From SAR324 cluster bacterium SAR324-CTD7B (GTDB lineage: Bacteria; SAR324; NAC60-12): a stretch of DNA of 41,924 nt. This document shows positions 1-8,582 of the stretch, piece by piece. The translations under genes were made by a program, and so were the position numbers. Location of the stretch: NCBI GenBank assembly GCA_002082305.1, contig LSNO01000087.1:1-41924 (forward strand). Reading direction: 5' to 3'. The notes beneath the pieces were generated by a model. The model did not search any database, had not been told where the DNA came from, and worked only from the letters and a program-made list of their open reading frames with translations. Within the stretch, counting starts at the first letter, position 1. Each line of letters begins with the position of its first letter.

Positions 1-99
1 TATCTTTATTGGATCTTTTGAATCGGCAACCGCTTGTGAGGAAACACCTCCTAACAACAAGGCCAATGATAAAGACATTGCCAGAGATACTCTTTTCAT
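1..99 (-). CDS. Periplasmic substrate-binding protein, N-terminal part (runs off window)
   Basis: Only the first 33 codons are in the window. They read as a classical Sec signal peptide: MKRVSLAMSLSLALLLGGV, with a probable cleavage site near SQAVA-D. The mature part begins DSKDPIKI, a charged stretch followed by a beta strand, as in solute-binding proteins of ABC or TRAP transporters. The ATG at 99 has a good Shine-Dalgarno sequence (AGGAGA) six bases upstream. The gene diverges from the DeoR-type regulator at 421, and the shared 320-bp region holds a 21-bp palindrome and repeated boxes. A regulated nutrient importer is therefore likely. The ligand cannot be inferred from this fragment. The signal peptide is seen directly; the binding-protein call is inference. 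Confidence 0.6.
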   Translation of the reverse strand, partial: MKRVSLAMSLSLALLLGGVSSQAVADSKDPIKI

Positions 100-132
100 A
101 CTATTCTCCTTTTCAGATTAGTTAATTATAGT

Positions 133-153
133 GTGTCTACACAGTGTAGACAC
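133..153. promoter_or_regulatory. Perfect 21-bp palindrome, probable operator
   Basis: Arms GTGTCTACAC (133-142) and GTGTAGACAC (144-153) are exact reverse complements separated by one base. The site lies 34-54 bases upstream of the start codon of the minus-strand binding-protein gene, where a promoter or 5' leader is expected. Each arm contains a GT-N-TA-N-AC core, the pattern known for HutC-type GntR regulators. No GntR gene is in the window, so the cognate factor is unknown. A factor-independent terminator is unlikely because no T-run follows. Confidence 0.65.
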
Positions 154-311
154 TCCTTCCCTCTTATTTAGATAACAAGCAAAGTTTTTCTTTTGAACGC
201 GGACAGAGACTGCCTTTTTTGAGATGGATGACCGCTAATCATCAGAATTTATTTTCTTTAAACTATCCCTTGTATTAATCTTTTTAGGTTAAGAGGAAAG
301 CAATCGTACAC

Positions 312-373
312 AATTCCACAAAAATATGCAAAAATATTTTGAATTTTGTGGAATTATGTTGAATTTTGTGGAA
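312..373. promoter_or_regulatory. Three phased TTTTGTGGAA boxes, probable DeoR-family operator
   Basis: The ten-base box TTTTGTGGAA occurs exactly at 344-353 and 364-373, and inverted at 314-323. The first and second boxes extend to a 12-base inverted repeat (AATTCCACAAAA at 312-323 with TTTTGTGGAATT at 344-355). Spacings are 30 and 20 bp, close to whole helical turns, so all boxes face the same side of the DNA. The array ends 47 bp before the DeoR-type regulator start at 421 and lies between divergent genes. Autoregulation plus control of the upstream transporter gene is the simple inference. The array also argues against a start codon further upstream for the regulator. Confidence 0.65.
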
Positions 374-420
374 AATGCTTGAGACTGTTAACTCCATATT
401 TACTATTTCAAGGTTCAGTT

Positions 421-1197
421 ATGTACCCCTCCTCAATTCGACAGTCGAAGATGCTGGAACGATTACGGCTTCAGCAGTTCTGTAACATTACTGAATTGGC
501 TGAAGTTTTTTCGGTTTCCGATGAAACTGTTCGCAGAGATGTACGGCAACTTGCTGAAATGCACCTTGTCCGCAAAGTTCACGGTGGAGTTGCGACCCTG
601 CATGAAACGATGGAGTCGCCTTTTCAAAAACGCATGGCTGAACAGCGTGAGGAAAAACAACAAATTGCCGAGATTTGTTCGGAATTGATTCCAGACGGAA
701 CCACACTGATGTTGGATTCCGGAACCACGACAAGCTATGTTGCCAGGTCTCTCGCCAAACACAAAGACCTGACAGTGATTACTAATTCAACAGATATTGC
801 CGGAATTTTATTACCACCTTCCGGAAATCATGTTTACATGCCGGGTGGAGAAGTACGCCAGGACGATGGAGCGATTTTTGGTCAATCTGCTGTTGAGTAC
901 ATCCGGCAATTCAACGTTGATTGGGCCATTATTTCTGTTGGAGGAATTGATAATCAACTGAATTTAACAGATTATTACCCTTTGGAATCAGAGTTATCTC
1001 GAGCAGTTATTGAGCAGGCGCAGGAAGTGATCGTAGTTGCGGACCGTTCCAAATTTGGGCGAGTGGGTCTTGCAAAGATTTGCAAAATGGAAGTAATTGA
1101 TATTCTTATAACAAATCCTCCTATTCCGTCAGAAATTTCCCGAGAACTCCACTCAATGGACGTTCGGTTAATTACTCAATCTTCTCAAGTAGGCTAG
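421..1197 (+). CDS. DeoR-family transcriptional regulator
   Basis: This 258-residue protein has the two-part build of the DeoR/GlpR family. The N-terminal winged helix-turn-helix (about residues 5-58) includes ITELAEVFSVSDETVRRDV, the family signature, followed by KVHGGV. The C-terminal sugar-phosphate sensor (about 75-235) carries LDSGTTTSYVA and ITNSTDIA, which form the phosphate-binding loops. The length is normal. An in-frame TTG at 346 would add 25 residues, but it lies inside the repeated operator boxes, so ATG 421 is preferred, although its ribosome site is weak. Proteins of this family usually repress sugar or polyol uptake and catabolism genes and respond to a phosphorylated intermediate. 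The likely targets are its own promoter and the divergent binding-protein gene. The effector is unknown. Confidence 0.9.
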   Translation: MYPSSIRQSKMLERLRLQQFCNITELAEVFSVSDETVRRDVRQLAEMHLVRKVHGGVATLHETMESPFQKRMAEQREEKQQIAEICSELIPDGTTLMLDSGTTTSYVARSLAKHKDLTVITNSTDIAGILLPPSGNHVYMPGGEVRQDDGAIFGQSAVEYIRQFNVDWAIISVGGIDNQLNLTDYYPLESELSRAVIEQAQEVIVVADRSKFGRVGLAKICKMEVIDILITNPPIPSEISRELHSMDVRLITQSSQVG

Positions 1198-1367
1198 TAC
1201 TTTATGGGCGTGACATGAGAGGATTTGACTCACATTTGTGCAATTTAGAAACTTCGAAGGATCTAAATTAATATTTTACCGCTCCCCGATCTGGATGAGA
1301 ATAAGCTTCGTGGGAATGTCAATCAAGTGTTTTGTTTTAATTTATTACTTGTTTAAAATGAATTATT

Positions 1368-3383
1368 TCAAATTTCCAAGCCTGTGCGGCGACCTTCGTA
1401 GATAACGAAAGGAGCCTGGCGAGGTCCTGCGCTGTCACCGATATTGAGAACATTTAGTCCGGAACCTTGAAGCTCCTGCATGAGGGAGTCTTCTGCAACG
1501 TTTGGAGTGGCAAAGACCAGGGTATCCGACTCAATGAACTGAGTGTTTCCGTCTAAAAAACAGAGGACTTCCGCGCCCTCCTTGTTCCAGCTTGTAATTG
1601 CCGATTCAAGAATGAAATTAACTCCAAGTTTCGCCAGCCGCTGTCGAAGAGGATAGTCTGCATTGGTGCGCTGAAGTTCCTTGCCTACAAGTGGGTCCGG
1701 TGTAACCAGAGTTACTTCGTGTCCGTCTTCAGCAAGTTTCCAGGCGGTTCCGCAACCTTTCCAGTTTCCACCCTCGTCGAGGACTAAGACACGCTTTCCA
1801 GGACGTGCCCGACGTGCCATCACATCTTCTGCTGAAAAAACGCCACCGAGTTCAATTCCCGGCAGTTTATCAACATGCGGTATTGCTTTCTGAAATCCGG
1901 TATCTGACGGGTATGAGCCTGTAGCTATTACAGTTTTCTCTGCGGCGAATTCCTTGATTTCATCCGCATCCAGAAAAGCATTGAGTCGTACCTCGACGCC
2001 AAGTTGTGACAACTGTCGGGCATACCAGTCCAGCAGATCAATAATTTGTCCACGCCGAGGCTGCATTCCCGCCAGTCGGAATTGGCCGCCGAGGCGGTCA
2101 CCGGCCTCTGCGAGAGTGACATTATGACCGCGTTCCGCGGATACTCTTGCTGCTTCCAAGCCTGCAGGTCCTCCTCCAACTACAAGAACACGTTTAGGTG
2201 TTTTTGATTTTTGAAAGCGATCTCCACCCCATTCAAATTCACGGCCGGCAGACGGATTGACGAGACAGGAAATCCAGTAATCACGACTGCGTCTGCCCCA
2301 ACACATTTGATTGCAGGAGAGGCAGGTACGAATGTCTTCGGCTCGTCCTTCCCGGGCTTTGTTGGCCAAATGCGGATCCGCGATTTGTCCGCGGACGATG
2401 GAAACCAGATCAGCCTGGTTGGCAGATAACACGGCCTCGGCATTCTCCGGTGTGCGGATATGGCTTTCCGCAATTACCAAGGCATGGGTTACAGCACCTT
2501 TGAGCACTTCCGCAAGTTCCGCTCCCAATCGTTCCGGATAGAGAAATGTAGGCATCAGCTTGTAGAAATCGAAGTAGCTTCCGGTACCGCAGGTGACGTA
2601 ATCAAGCAGATGATCGCGATCGTGAAGGGCGATGATTTCCGCAATTGATTCACGCTGGAGGGCGACTTCGAAATCCGGTTCGTCGTTGACTGCAATGCCG
2701 ACAATAAAATCATCACCGCATATTTTACGGATTCGTGTGATGATTTCCCGTGAAAAGCGTGTACGGTTTTCCAGCGATCCACCCCAACGGTCTGTGCGCT
2801 GATTTGACCATGGTGTCCAAAATTGATCAACCATGCCGTGATAAGCAGCCCAGACTTCTACACCGTCAAAACCGGCGTCACTGCATCTTCTGGCGGCCTG
2901 CACGAAGCCCTCAATAGTCTCCTCTATTTCTGTTTCATTCATAGTGTGACTTCCGTCGGAATCATGGTAACTCGGCATTCCGGAAGGAGACCAGTTGGCG
3001 TGATATGAATTGTCGGAATCCCCATGCTGGCCTACATGGTAAAGCTGCTGCAGAATCAAGGCTCCTTCTTCATGAACTGCATCCGTGATTTTTCTAAAGT
3101 GAGGAATGACTTCATCAGTGCTGTTCCGAAAATTACCCCGTGTCAAAACTGCTGCAGGATGCACCGGTATCGGTTCGATGACCAGCATCGCTGCACCTCC
3201 CAGCGCACGTTCACGGTAATAGGCAAGATGCCTTTCTCCCGGAAGGCCCTGTTCAGACATATTGGCGGTGTGCGCACCAAAAACTATGCGGTTACGCAGG
3301 GAATGTCCGCACAGATCAATTGGAGAAAAAAGACGTGGAAAGTTTTCGTTGTTCAACTCAGGTTGATCGTTATTTAACTGCAT
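1368..3383 (-). CDS. Fe-S flavin oxidoreductase, trimethylamine dehydrogenase / 2,4-dienoyl-CoA reductase family
   Basis: The 671-residue protein joins an old-yellow-enzyme FMN barrel (about residues 15-345) to an FAD/NAD-type domain (about 395-671). Barrel landmarks are FSPIDLCGHSLRNRIVFGAH at the N-terminus and AAYHGMVDQFWTPWSNQRTD in the active-site loop. Cysteines 354, 357, 361 and 373 follow the barrel in the C-x2-C-x3-C-x11-C arrangement that binds the [4Fe-4S] cluster of this family. VVGGGPAGLEAA near 401-412 is the dinucleotide fold. Family members demethylate or oxidise methylated amines and betaines, or reduce enoyl compounds; the substrate cannot be settled here. I use the ATG at 3383, which overlaps the end of holA by 14 bases, because the longer frame to 3440 lies wholly within holA. 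It is the last gene of a ptsP-holA string and converges on the DeoR-type gene. Confidence 0.85.
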   Translation of the reverse strand: MQLNNDQPELNNENFPRLFSPIDLCGHSLRNRIVFGAHTANMSEQGLPGERHLAYYRERALGGAAMLVIEPIPVHPAAVLTRGNFRNSTDEVIPHFRKITDAVHEEGALILQQLYHVGQHGDSDNSYHANWSPSGMPSYHDSDGSHTMNETEIEETIEGFVQAARRCSDAGFDGVEVWAAYHGMVDQFWTPWSNQRTDRWGGSLENRTRFSREIITRIRKICGDDFIVGIAVNDEPDFEVALQRESIAEIIALHDRDHLLDYVTCGTGSYFDFYKLMPTFLYPERLGAELAEVLKGAVTHALVIAESHIRTPENAEAVLSANQADLVSIVRGQIADPHLANKAREGRAEDIRTCLSCNQMCWGRRSRDYWISCLVNPSAGREFEWGGDRFQKSKTPKRVLVVGGGPAGLEAARVSAERGHNVTLAEAGDRLGGQFRLAGMQPRRGQIIDLLDWYARQLSQLGVEVRLNAFLDADEIKEFAAEKTVIATGSYPSDTGFQKAIPHVDKLPGIELGGVFSAEDVMARRARPGKRVLVLDEGGNWKGCGTAWKLAEDGHEVTLVTPDPLVGKELQRTNADYPLRQRLAKLGVNFILESAITSWNKEGAEVLCFLDGNTQFIESDTLVFATPNVAEDSLMQELQGSGLNVLNIGDSAGPRQAPFVIYEGRRTGLEI

Positions 3384-4434
3384 TTTGGAACTGTCCGGAA
3401 CAAATGCGCTGAAAAAGGTCCTGAAGTAGAAGAGGTGCAAGTGTATTTTTGAACTTTACCCGCAAGTCCAGTTTAGAAAGTTCTGTGTAGATATTTTGTA
3501 ATTCTTCACTGGTAAAATTTCGAGCTTGTGCCAAAACTTGTTTGCTGAGAAATGGTGGAAGAGATATTTTTCCAATAATTTCTGATTCCTTATAAAATTG
3601 TTCAAACATGCTGTGAATGATGAGAAGGCGGCGAAACTGCATAATGATGAGTGCGAAAAGGCGCACGTGTTCACGGGGAGCCGATTGTAGCTGATGATCA
3701 AGAATTTCCAGGGCAGGCAGTAATTCCTTCCGGGACAAAGCTTCAGTCATCCGGAAAACAGAAAAATGTTTGTGACCGCGAATGTGTTCTTTGATCATTT
3801 CTTCTGAGACGGTTTTACCTGATAAATAGAGGCTTAATTTTTCCAGTTCGTGGTCAAGATCAGTCAAATCGTTGCCCACAATGTTTATCAGTAAACGTGC
3901 AACATCCGCTGTAAGGGGCAATCCTTTTTGCTCTCCTCGCTGAATAACCCAGTTGTATGGAGTACTATTATCGTAGGCTACAAATTTTTGTATCCGACCA
4001 CCGCCCTGTTTGATGCTGCGATAGAGTGGTTTACTGAAATCCTGTTCACGCATTGCCGGACTGGTAAAGACAAACCACAAGCTTTCCGGAGGATTTTTTA
4101 TGATGTTTTCAAGTGCTTCAAAAAGCCTGACCGCTTGAGAATTGTCACTTTTATTTGCTGCTTTCTTGATCAGTTCAAAATTATCGATCCGGATTACTTT
4201 GCGGTCAGTTAGCATCGGTAATGTTTCACAACTGATCAAAAGGTCATCGATACTGTTTTTTCCAGATTCTCCAATCGTTTTCAACATTTCCTGCGCATTG
4301 AAGCGCTCCAAACTCCAATCCTGTTCCCGGCCCTCAAGTCTCTGATCTATTAAAGTATTCGCGGTTTCCTCTACCAATAACAGTTGGTTACCATGAATCA
4401 AACAGATTTTATGAGGATCGTTTTGAGTCATCAT
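3370..4434 (-). CDS. holA: DNA polymerase III subunit delta
   Basis: HolA is the clamp-loader wrench that opens the beta sliding clamp at replication forks. This 354-residue protein has the expected length. It opens with KICLIHGNQLLLVEE, the degenerate P-loop-like strand of domain I. The central LTDLDHELEKLSLYL helix region and the tail LLLQDLFQRICSGQF also match the family pattern. The start overlaps the ptsP stop as ATGA, so translational coupling is likely; a second ATG follows at once at 4431. Its 3' end overlaps the next gene, a flavin oxidoreductase with no known link to replication. Identification rests on overall pattern because HolA sequences are poorly conserved. Confidence 0.85.
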   Translation of the reverse strand: MMTQNDPHKICLIHGNQLLLVEETANTLIDQRLEGREQDWSLERFNAQEMLKTIGESGKNSIDDLLISCETLPMLTDRKVIRIDNFELIKKAANKSDNSQAVRLFEALENIIKNPPESLWFVFTSPAMREQDFSKPLYRSIKQGGGRIQKFVAYDNSTPYNWVIQRGEQKGLPLTADVARLLINIVGNDLTDLDHELEKLSLYLSGKTVSEEMIKEHIRGHKHFSVFRMTEALSRKELLPALEILDHQLQSAPREHVRLFALIIMQFRRLLIIHSMFEQFYKESEIIGKISLPPFLSKQVLAQARNFTSEELQNIYTELSKLDLRVKFKNTLAPLLLQDLFQRICSGQFQNAVK

Positions 4435-6740
4435 TGTTTATGTTTTTCTTTGGAATGAGTATCTGGAAAACATTCACGAATCAAGTTACGCACTTCCTCC
4501 GGAGAGGTTGCATTCAAGGCATTTTGAGCCAGAATTTTTGCATCAGGCAGTGATATTTCTGAGAGACGTTTTTTTACAACTGGAATTAAAGGCGCATTCA
4601 TGCTGAGTGAATTGATTCCAAGACCGACTAGAATCACACATCCGTCAGGATCTGAAGCCATTTCACCACACAATTCAACAGATTTTTGATGTTCTTCTGC
4701 CGTTTGCACAAGTCGATGAATTAATTGCAGAACAGCAGGATGCAGAGGGTCGTAAAGGTCAGCAATTTGGGGATTATTACGATCAACAGCCAGTACGTAT
4801 TGAGTGAGGTCGTTGCTGCCAATCGAACAAAAGTCAATTTCCGACATAAATTTATCACAAATCAAAAAGGCACTTGGAACCTCAAACATCATACCCACTT
4901 CTATTTTTGCTAAAGCTTCACCGGATGCTTCAACTTCAATACGGCACTCTTCGAATAATTCCTTTGCCTGCCTGATTTCTTTAACATTTGTAATCATTGG
5001 GAACAGTAAGCGAACGTTAGGACGAGTTCCTGTTGCCAAAAGTAAAGCCTTCAATTGATCCTTTAGTACAGTTTTTTGTTTCAACTGACGGCGTACTGCA
5101 CGATAACCAAGAAAGGGATTATCCTCATCTTGAAAACCCATGTATGGTGCTGCTTTGTCTGCACCAACGTCCAAAGTCCGGAAAATCACGGGCTTATCTT
5201 CTGCAACATTATCAAGCAATTCACGATATACCTGCGTTTGCTCAGAAATGTCAGGGTAGCGATCAAGTGAAAGAAAATAAATTTCGGTTCTGAACAGCCC
5301 AACCCCTTCAGCACCATAGCGGGGTAATTGAATTTGATCACTTCCCAGGGCAATATTGGCCATTAAATTTATTCGTGTACCATCACTCGTTTTGCATAGG
5401 ATATCCTTAAACTCTTCAAGGTGCTTAAAATAATGCTGTTGTTCAACCAGCAAATGTTTAAATTCAGCAAGTACTTCTTTTTCCGGATAAGCTACTGCTA
5501 ACCCGGAATCTCCGTCAATAACCAGCGGGTCTCCATCTTTAATCAACTCCAATTCATGGTCTTCAAGACAAACTGCAGGAATCCCCAAAGAACGAGCCAG
5601 AATGGCTGCGTGTGAAACTATACCTCCAGTTGACAAAATAATTCCTTTAATCCGTGTTGTGTCCATCCTGGCGATATCTCCCGGAAGGAGTTGGCGCATA
5701 ATAAGAATCCCTGTCTTTTTGGTAACAGAAAGGACCTCATGCCCTAGATAGTGTAAGAGACGGTAGCCAACATCTTTTAAATCCGAGCCTTTTTCACTGA
5801 GGTAAGGATCTTTAATTTCTTCAAATGCACCCAGATATTCGTGAACTGTCTGGTAAATTGACCATGATGCAGTATTTCCAGATTCTATTTTTGTCTTAAT
5901 TTTGCTCTGAAAATGATGATCCTCCAAAAACATCAGATGTGCGTGAAAAATAGAAGCTTCTTCAGTACCAACACGATCCGAGACTTTTTCAATCAAGTCC
6001 ATAGTATCAGAAATTGTGTGATCCATTGCAGATTGAAAGTCAGACATTTCATTTTCTGCAGATCTGGTACTGCTCTGCTGTGGTTCTTCAAGTTCAGATT
6101 GCTGCAGGCGTATTGCTTTTCCAACTGCAACACCATAAGCAACCGCTTGTCCGGACAGGCGAAGAGTAGTTCCTTTTCTTTTCTCAGCAACAGTTGGTTC
6201 CTGTGTTGCTGTATCAAGTTGCTTTAGAAGGAGGGCTTTAGAAACAAGGCTGGAGATTTGAGTTGCGATTGAACTCAGTATTAGCACTTCCTCGGGAGAA
6301 AATATGCGTGGTTCTGTAGTGTGAACTACAAGTACTCCAAAAGATTTTCGATGTTCTATCAGAGGAACTCCCAGAAAAGAAGAAAATGAATCTTCTTTTG
6401 TTTGAGGAAATGCTTTAAATCTTGGATGTTCCTGCATTTGAGATTCCTGCACTGGAGCAGAGCGCTCCAGTACCAATCCAACCAGTCCCTCAGAAGGAGG
6501 CATGTGAACAGACTCAATGGTGGAAGGATCAAGACCGTGAGTTGCTTTCAGGATCAGTACTCCACGGTCTGCATCAAAAATATAAATTGAACATGCATCG
6601 ACTTGTATTCGCTTTGCTATCATGCTGACAGTCCTGGCCAGAGTCTCTTCAGAATTGTGTGAAGAGGCAATGATGTTGTTGACTTCAGTAAAAGTTTGAA
6701 GAGCAAAATACAGCTGTTCTTGTGTTTCAGATGCAGCCAT
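4431..6740 (-). CDS. ptsP: Phosphoenolpyruvate-protein phosphotransferase with GAF domain (nitrogen-PTS enzyme I)
   Basis: The 769-residue protein takes phosphate from PEP and passes it to an HPr-like carrier (NPr). An N-terminal GAF sensor (about 15-170) is followed by the enzyme I core. The phosphohistidine domain contains GGIVSHAAILARSLGIPAV with the active His at about residue 377. The C-terminal PEP-binding barrel has GVGLFRTEIYFL, the GSNDLTQYVLAVDR stretch and ELCGEMASDP with the catalytic Cys. Order and length match PtsP (EI-Ntr), which generally serves in regulation rather than sugar uptake. AAAGGTG precedes the ATG at a good distance. No HPr/NPr or EIIA gene lies in the window. The gene ends in an ATGA overlap with holA. 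Confidence 0.93.
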   Translation of the reverse strand: MAASETQEQLYFALQTFTEVNNIIASSHNSEETLARTVSMIAKRIQVDACSIYIFDADRGVLILKATHGLDPSTIESVHMPPSEGLVGLVLERSAPVQESQMQEHPRFKAFPQTKEDSFSSFLGVPLIEHRKSFGVLVVHTTEPRIFSPEEVLILSSIATQISSLVSKALLLKQLDTATQEPTVAEKRKGTTLRLSGQAVAYGVAVGKAIRLQQSELEEPQQSSTRSAENEMSDFQSAMDHTISDTMDLIEKVSDRVGTEEASIFHAHLMFLEDHHFQSKIKTKIESGNTASWSIYQTVHEYLGAFEEIKDPYLSEKGSDLKDVGYRLLHYLGHEVLSVTKKTGILIMRQLLPGDIARMDTTRIKGIILSTGGIVSHAAILARSLGIPAVCLEDHELELIKDGDPLVIDGDSGLAVAYPEKEVLAEFKHLLVEQQHYFKHLEEFKDILCKTSDGTRINLMANIALGSDQIQLPRYGAEGVGLFRTEIYFLSLDRYPDISEQTQVYRELLDNVAEDKPVIFRTLDVGADKAAPYMGFQDEDNPFLGYRAVRRQLKQKTVLKDQLKALLLATGTRPNVRLLFPMITNVKEIRQAKELFEECRIEVEASGEALAKIEVGMMFEVPSAFLICDKFMSEIDFCSIGSNDLTQYVLAVDRNNPQIADLYDPLHPAVLQLIHRLVQTAEEHQKSVELCGEMASDPDGCVILVGLGINSLSMNAPLIPVVKKRLSEISLPDAKILAQNALNATSPEEVRNLIRECFPDTHSKEKHKQ

Positions 6741-7069
6741 TTACACCTTTCGGATCAAGCGAACTTTTGCTCGTCAGTTTTATCAAGCAGTTAATAAATG
6801 TGCTTCCCATTATCATTATTTGGAATGAATAGATGATTTTAGATTTTTAACTTTGAAGGATTATTTTAGATAATTAGGCAGTAACTTTAAGCAGTTTGCC
6901 ACTAAAAGATGTTTCACAGTTTCCAAGTTTTTAGTCTTAAACTCAAGATGTAATTTATGTTCTTTACATTGTGAGTTCAATTGTCCGGTTAAATTGATTC
7001 CGGAAAATTGGAAACTTGACAGGAGAGGAATTTATTGTAGAGAGAAAAGAAAAATCAAGCTGTCAGATT
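6741..7069. other. Intergenic region with one imperfect hairpin
   Basis: No convincing gene lies here. CAATTGTCCGG (6979-6989) and CCGGAAAATTG (7001-7011) can pair in 10 of 11 positions around an 11-base loop. The hairpin is 58-91 bases past the stop of the minus-strand gene ending at 7070. It could be a weak transcription end or a processing site, but no T-run follows on the minus strand. The rest is AT-rich and contains nothing I recognise. Confidence 0.35.
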
Positions 7070-8353
7070 TTAGAAATGCTTTACCCAAGCTATATTGAAG
7101 CCTTTTTTAACAGGAGTCCAATGCCAACCCGGTAATTCATTGGTTAGCGAACTGGTAAGAAAACCACGGGAACGTCCTTCTGTAGAAAGCTCATTAAGCA
7201 TTTCACGATAATGGAAATATTTAATACCGCTATAAACACTTCCGGCACCGGCAACCCAAGGTAAGATGTTAAGAAAACCGCTGATATTGAAGGTGCCGCT
7301 GAGAAATAGTATTGTCGCAGCTCCAGCTCCTGCAGTGGTGTAGAGCCAGCGGTCGTGCTCCGATTTTGTCAGATTAAAGCGCTTAGACCAGTTTGAAAAA
7401 TCAGTACTTCCCTTTGTAACAGTTGGCCCTAAGCGGATAACTCGGTTTTTTGGTTTAAGTTTTTTTTGAATATCTAGTTCTTTACGTGTTTGCGTGATCA
7501 AGTGAATTAGTTTCTCATTATTGACATAAGTCTGAATTTGGTCTCCCTTAGCAACAGATGAAATTTTTTGAACAATAACTGCTTCAGAAGACAAATCGCT
7601 AACTTGAACTATTTCAGCTAATGCGATTTTTTGAAAAGTTTTTCCGGCTGTTTTTTCTACTGAATCTGACTTAAATGATTTTCGCCGGGATATGACTAAC
7701 CGGTGTCCGATTTTGATACCTTGTGCACGTCCAAAATTTATGGAAATCCCAGAATGTTTTACAGCCAGCACATTTCCAAGTAACAACGAATTTTCTGAAA
7801 TCCTTTCAGCCATTCGAAACAATTCATCGTGCATTTTCAAGTCGTTGAATTGTACTTCATCAGTAAAATCTGTGATGTTTGTTCGTGTATCTACCAGTCT
7901 AATTGACAGGATAATACTCGGCTCTTCTTTGCCATTATCATTCAGCATTATTTCTGAATGAATTGTACCAACCAGTACTTTGTCTGCATGAAACATTTTA
8001 CCAATCATAACTCCGCAAGCAATGTCATGACAGTCAGCCAGTGTAGGGTCCCGGTCTTTGATCTGTGCATTCCACTCTGAAGGTCCTACAACTGTAAAAT
8101 GATTAGTGTTGTAAACATTCAACTGAAGAGCCTTTGCAATTTCTTCTGCTGCAGTCTCAGTCATACCTGATGGTAGGAGGTTTAGTAATAATACTTTTAC
8201 ACGCTCATCATCACTAAAACCGCTTAGTTGAGTCTGTTGTATACCAAAGATGTTTCCACTTGAATTGTTAGACTGCCCCCAACCCGGAGTAGTAAAGAAA
8301 AGAAAAGTGAGATATATCAAAAGGGATTTTACCAAATAAGTGGGGGAATTCAT
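7070..8353 (-). CDS. Secreted CsgG/TolB-like protein with FlgT-C-like domain and C-terminal membrane segments
   Basis: A 427-residue protein starting at ATG 8353 with signal peptide MNSPTYLVKSLLIYLTFLFF and probable cleavage after GWGQ. Residues about 40-190 resemble the CsgG/TolB N-terminal fold: a nucleotide-binding-like strand RVKVLLLNLLPSG, then helices and DKVLVGTIHSE. Residues about 195-290 (LGNVLAVKHSGISINFGRAQGIKIGHRLVI ... SVAKGDQI, given here in parts) resemble the small barrel domain found at the C-terminus of the flagellar assembly protein FlgT. Two hydrophobic segments near residues 340-380 suggest a membrane-attached tail. An upstream TTG at 8413 would bury the signal peptide, so it is rejected. 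Function is unknown; an envelope or flagellar assembly role is inference from fold likeness. It is not a lipoprotein, since no lipobox is visible. Confidence 0.6.
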   Translation of the reverse strand: MNSPTYLVKSLLIYLTFLFFTTPGWGQSNNSSGNIFGIQQTQLSGFSDDERVKVLLLNLLPSGMTETAAEEIAKALQLNVYNTNHFTVVGPSEWNAQIKDRDPTLADCHDIACGVMIGKMFHADKVLVGTIHSEIMLNDNGKEEPSIILSIRLVDTRTNITDFTDEVQFNDLKMHDELFRMAERISENSLLLGNVLAVKHSGISINFGRAQGIKIGHRLVISRRKSFKSDSVEKTAGKTFQKIALAEIVQVSDLSSEAVIVQKISSVAKGDQIQTYVNNEKLIHLITQTRKELDIQKKLKPKNRVIRLGPTVTKGSTDFSNWSKRFNLTKSEHDRWLYTTAGAGAATILFLSGTFNISGFLNILPWVAGAGSVYSGIKYFHYREMLNELSTEGRSRGFLTSSLTNELPGWHWTPVKKGFNIAWVKHF

Positions 8354-8376
8354 GTTATGTAGGATTTTTAATTGTC

Positions 8377-8582
8377 TGATATAAAAAGACACTGCCGAAA
8401 ACTCCTGATTCAACTTTAAATGAAGATTATGCTGCTCCGATTAACAAGCAAGAAAAAGACCTTTTAGATAATTGGGTAAAAGGAGAATGGATAGACCTGA
8501 ATTTGGCAGCAGAGATTTAGGTTATGCTTCTGATAAACCAGTTATGTCAGGTTTAAATAAGTCGAGTGATTACCGACATTAG
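8377..8582 (+). pseudogene. Possible plus-strand gene remnant between two minus-strand genes
   Basis: After a TGA at 8377, the plus strand is open to 8520 and reads like protein: TLPKTPDSTLNEDYAAPINK then QEKDLLDNWVKGEWIDLNL. No ATG starts it. A second overlapping frame, ATG 8487 to TAG 8582, encodes 31 residues (MDRPEFGSRDLGYASDKPVM onward). AAGGAG sits only one or two bases before that ATG, which is too close for good initiation. Two protein-like frames in sequence suggest the tail of a decayed gene with a frameshift, overlapping the selA 3' end. Chance openness cannot be excluded. No family recognised. Confidence 0.25.

Noticed and set aside
346..420. Upstream TTG start for the DeoR regulator
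   Set aside because: It lies inside the repeated operator boxes, and the extra 25 residues do not match the family N-terminus.
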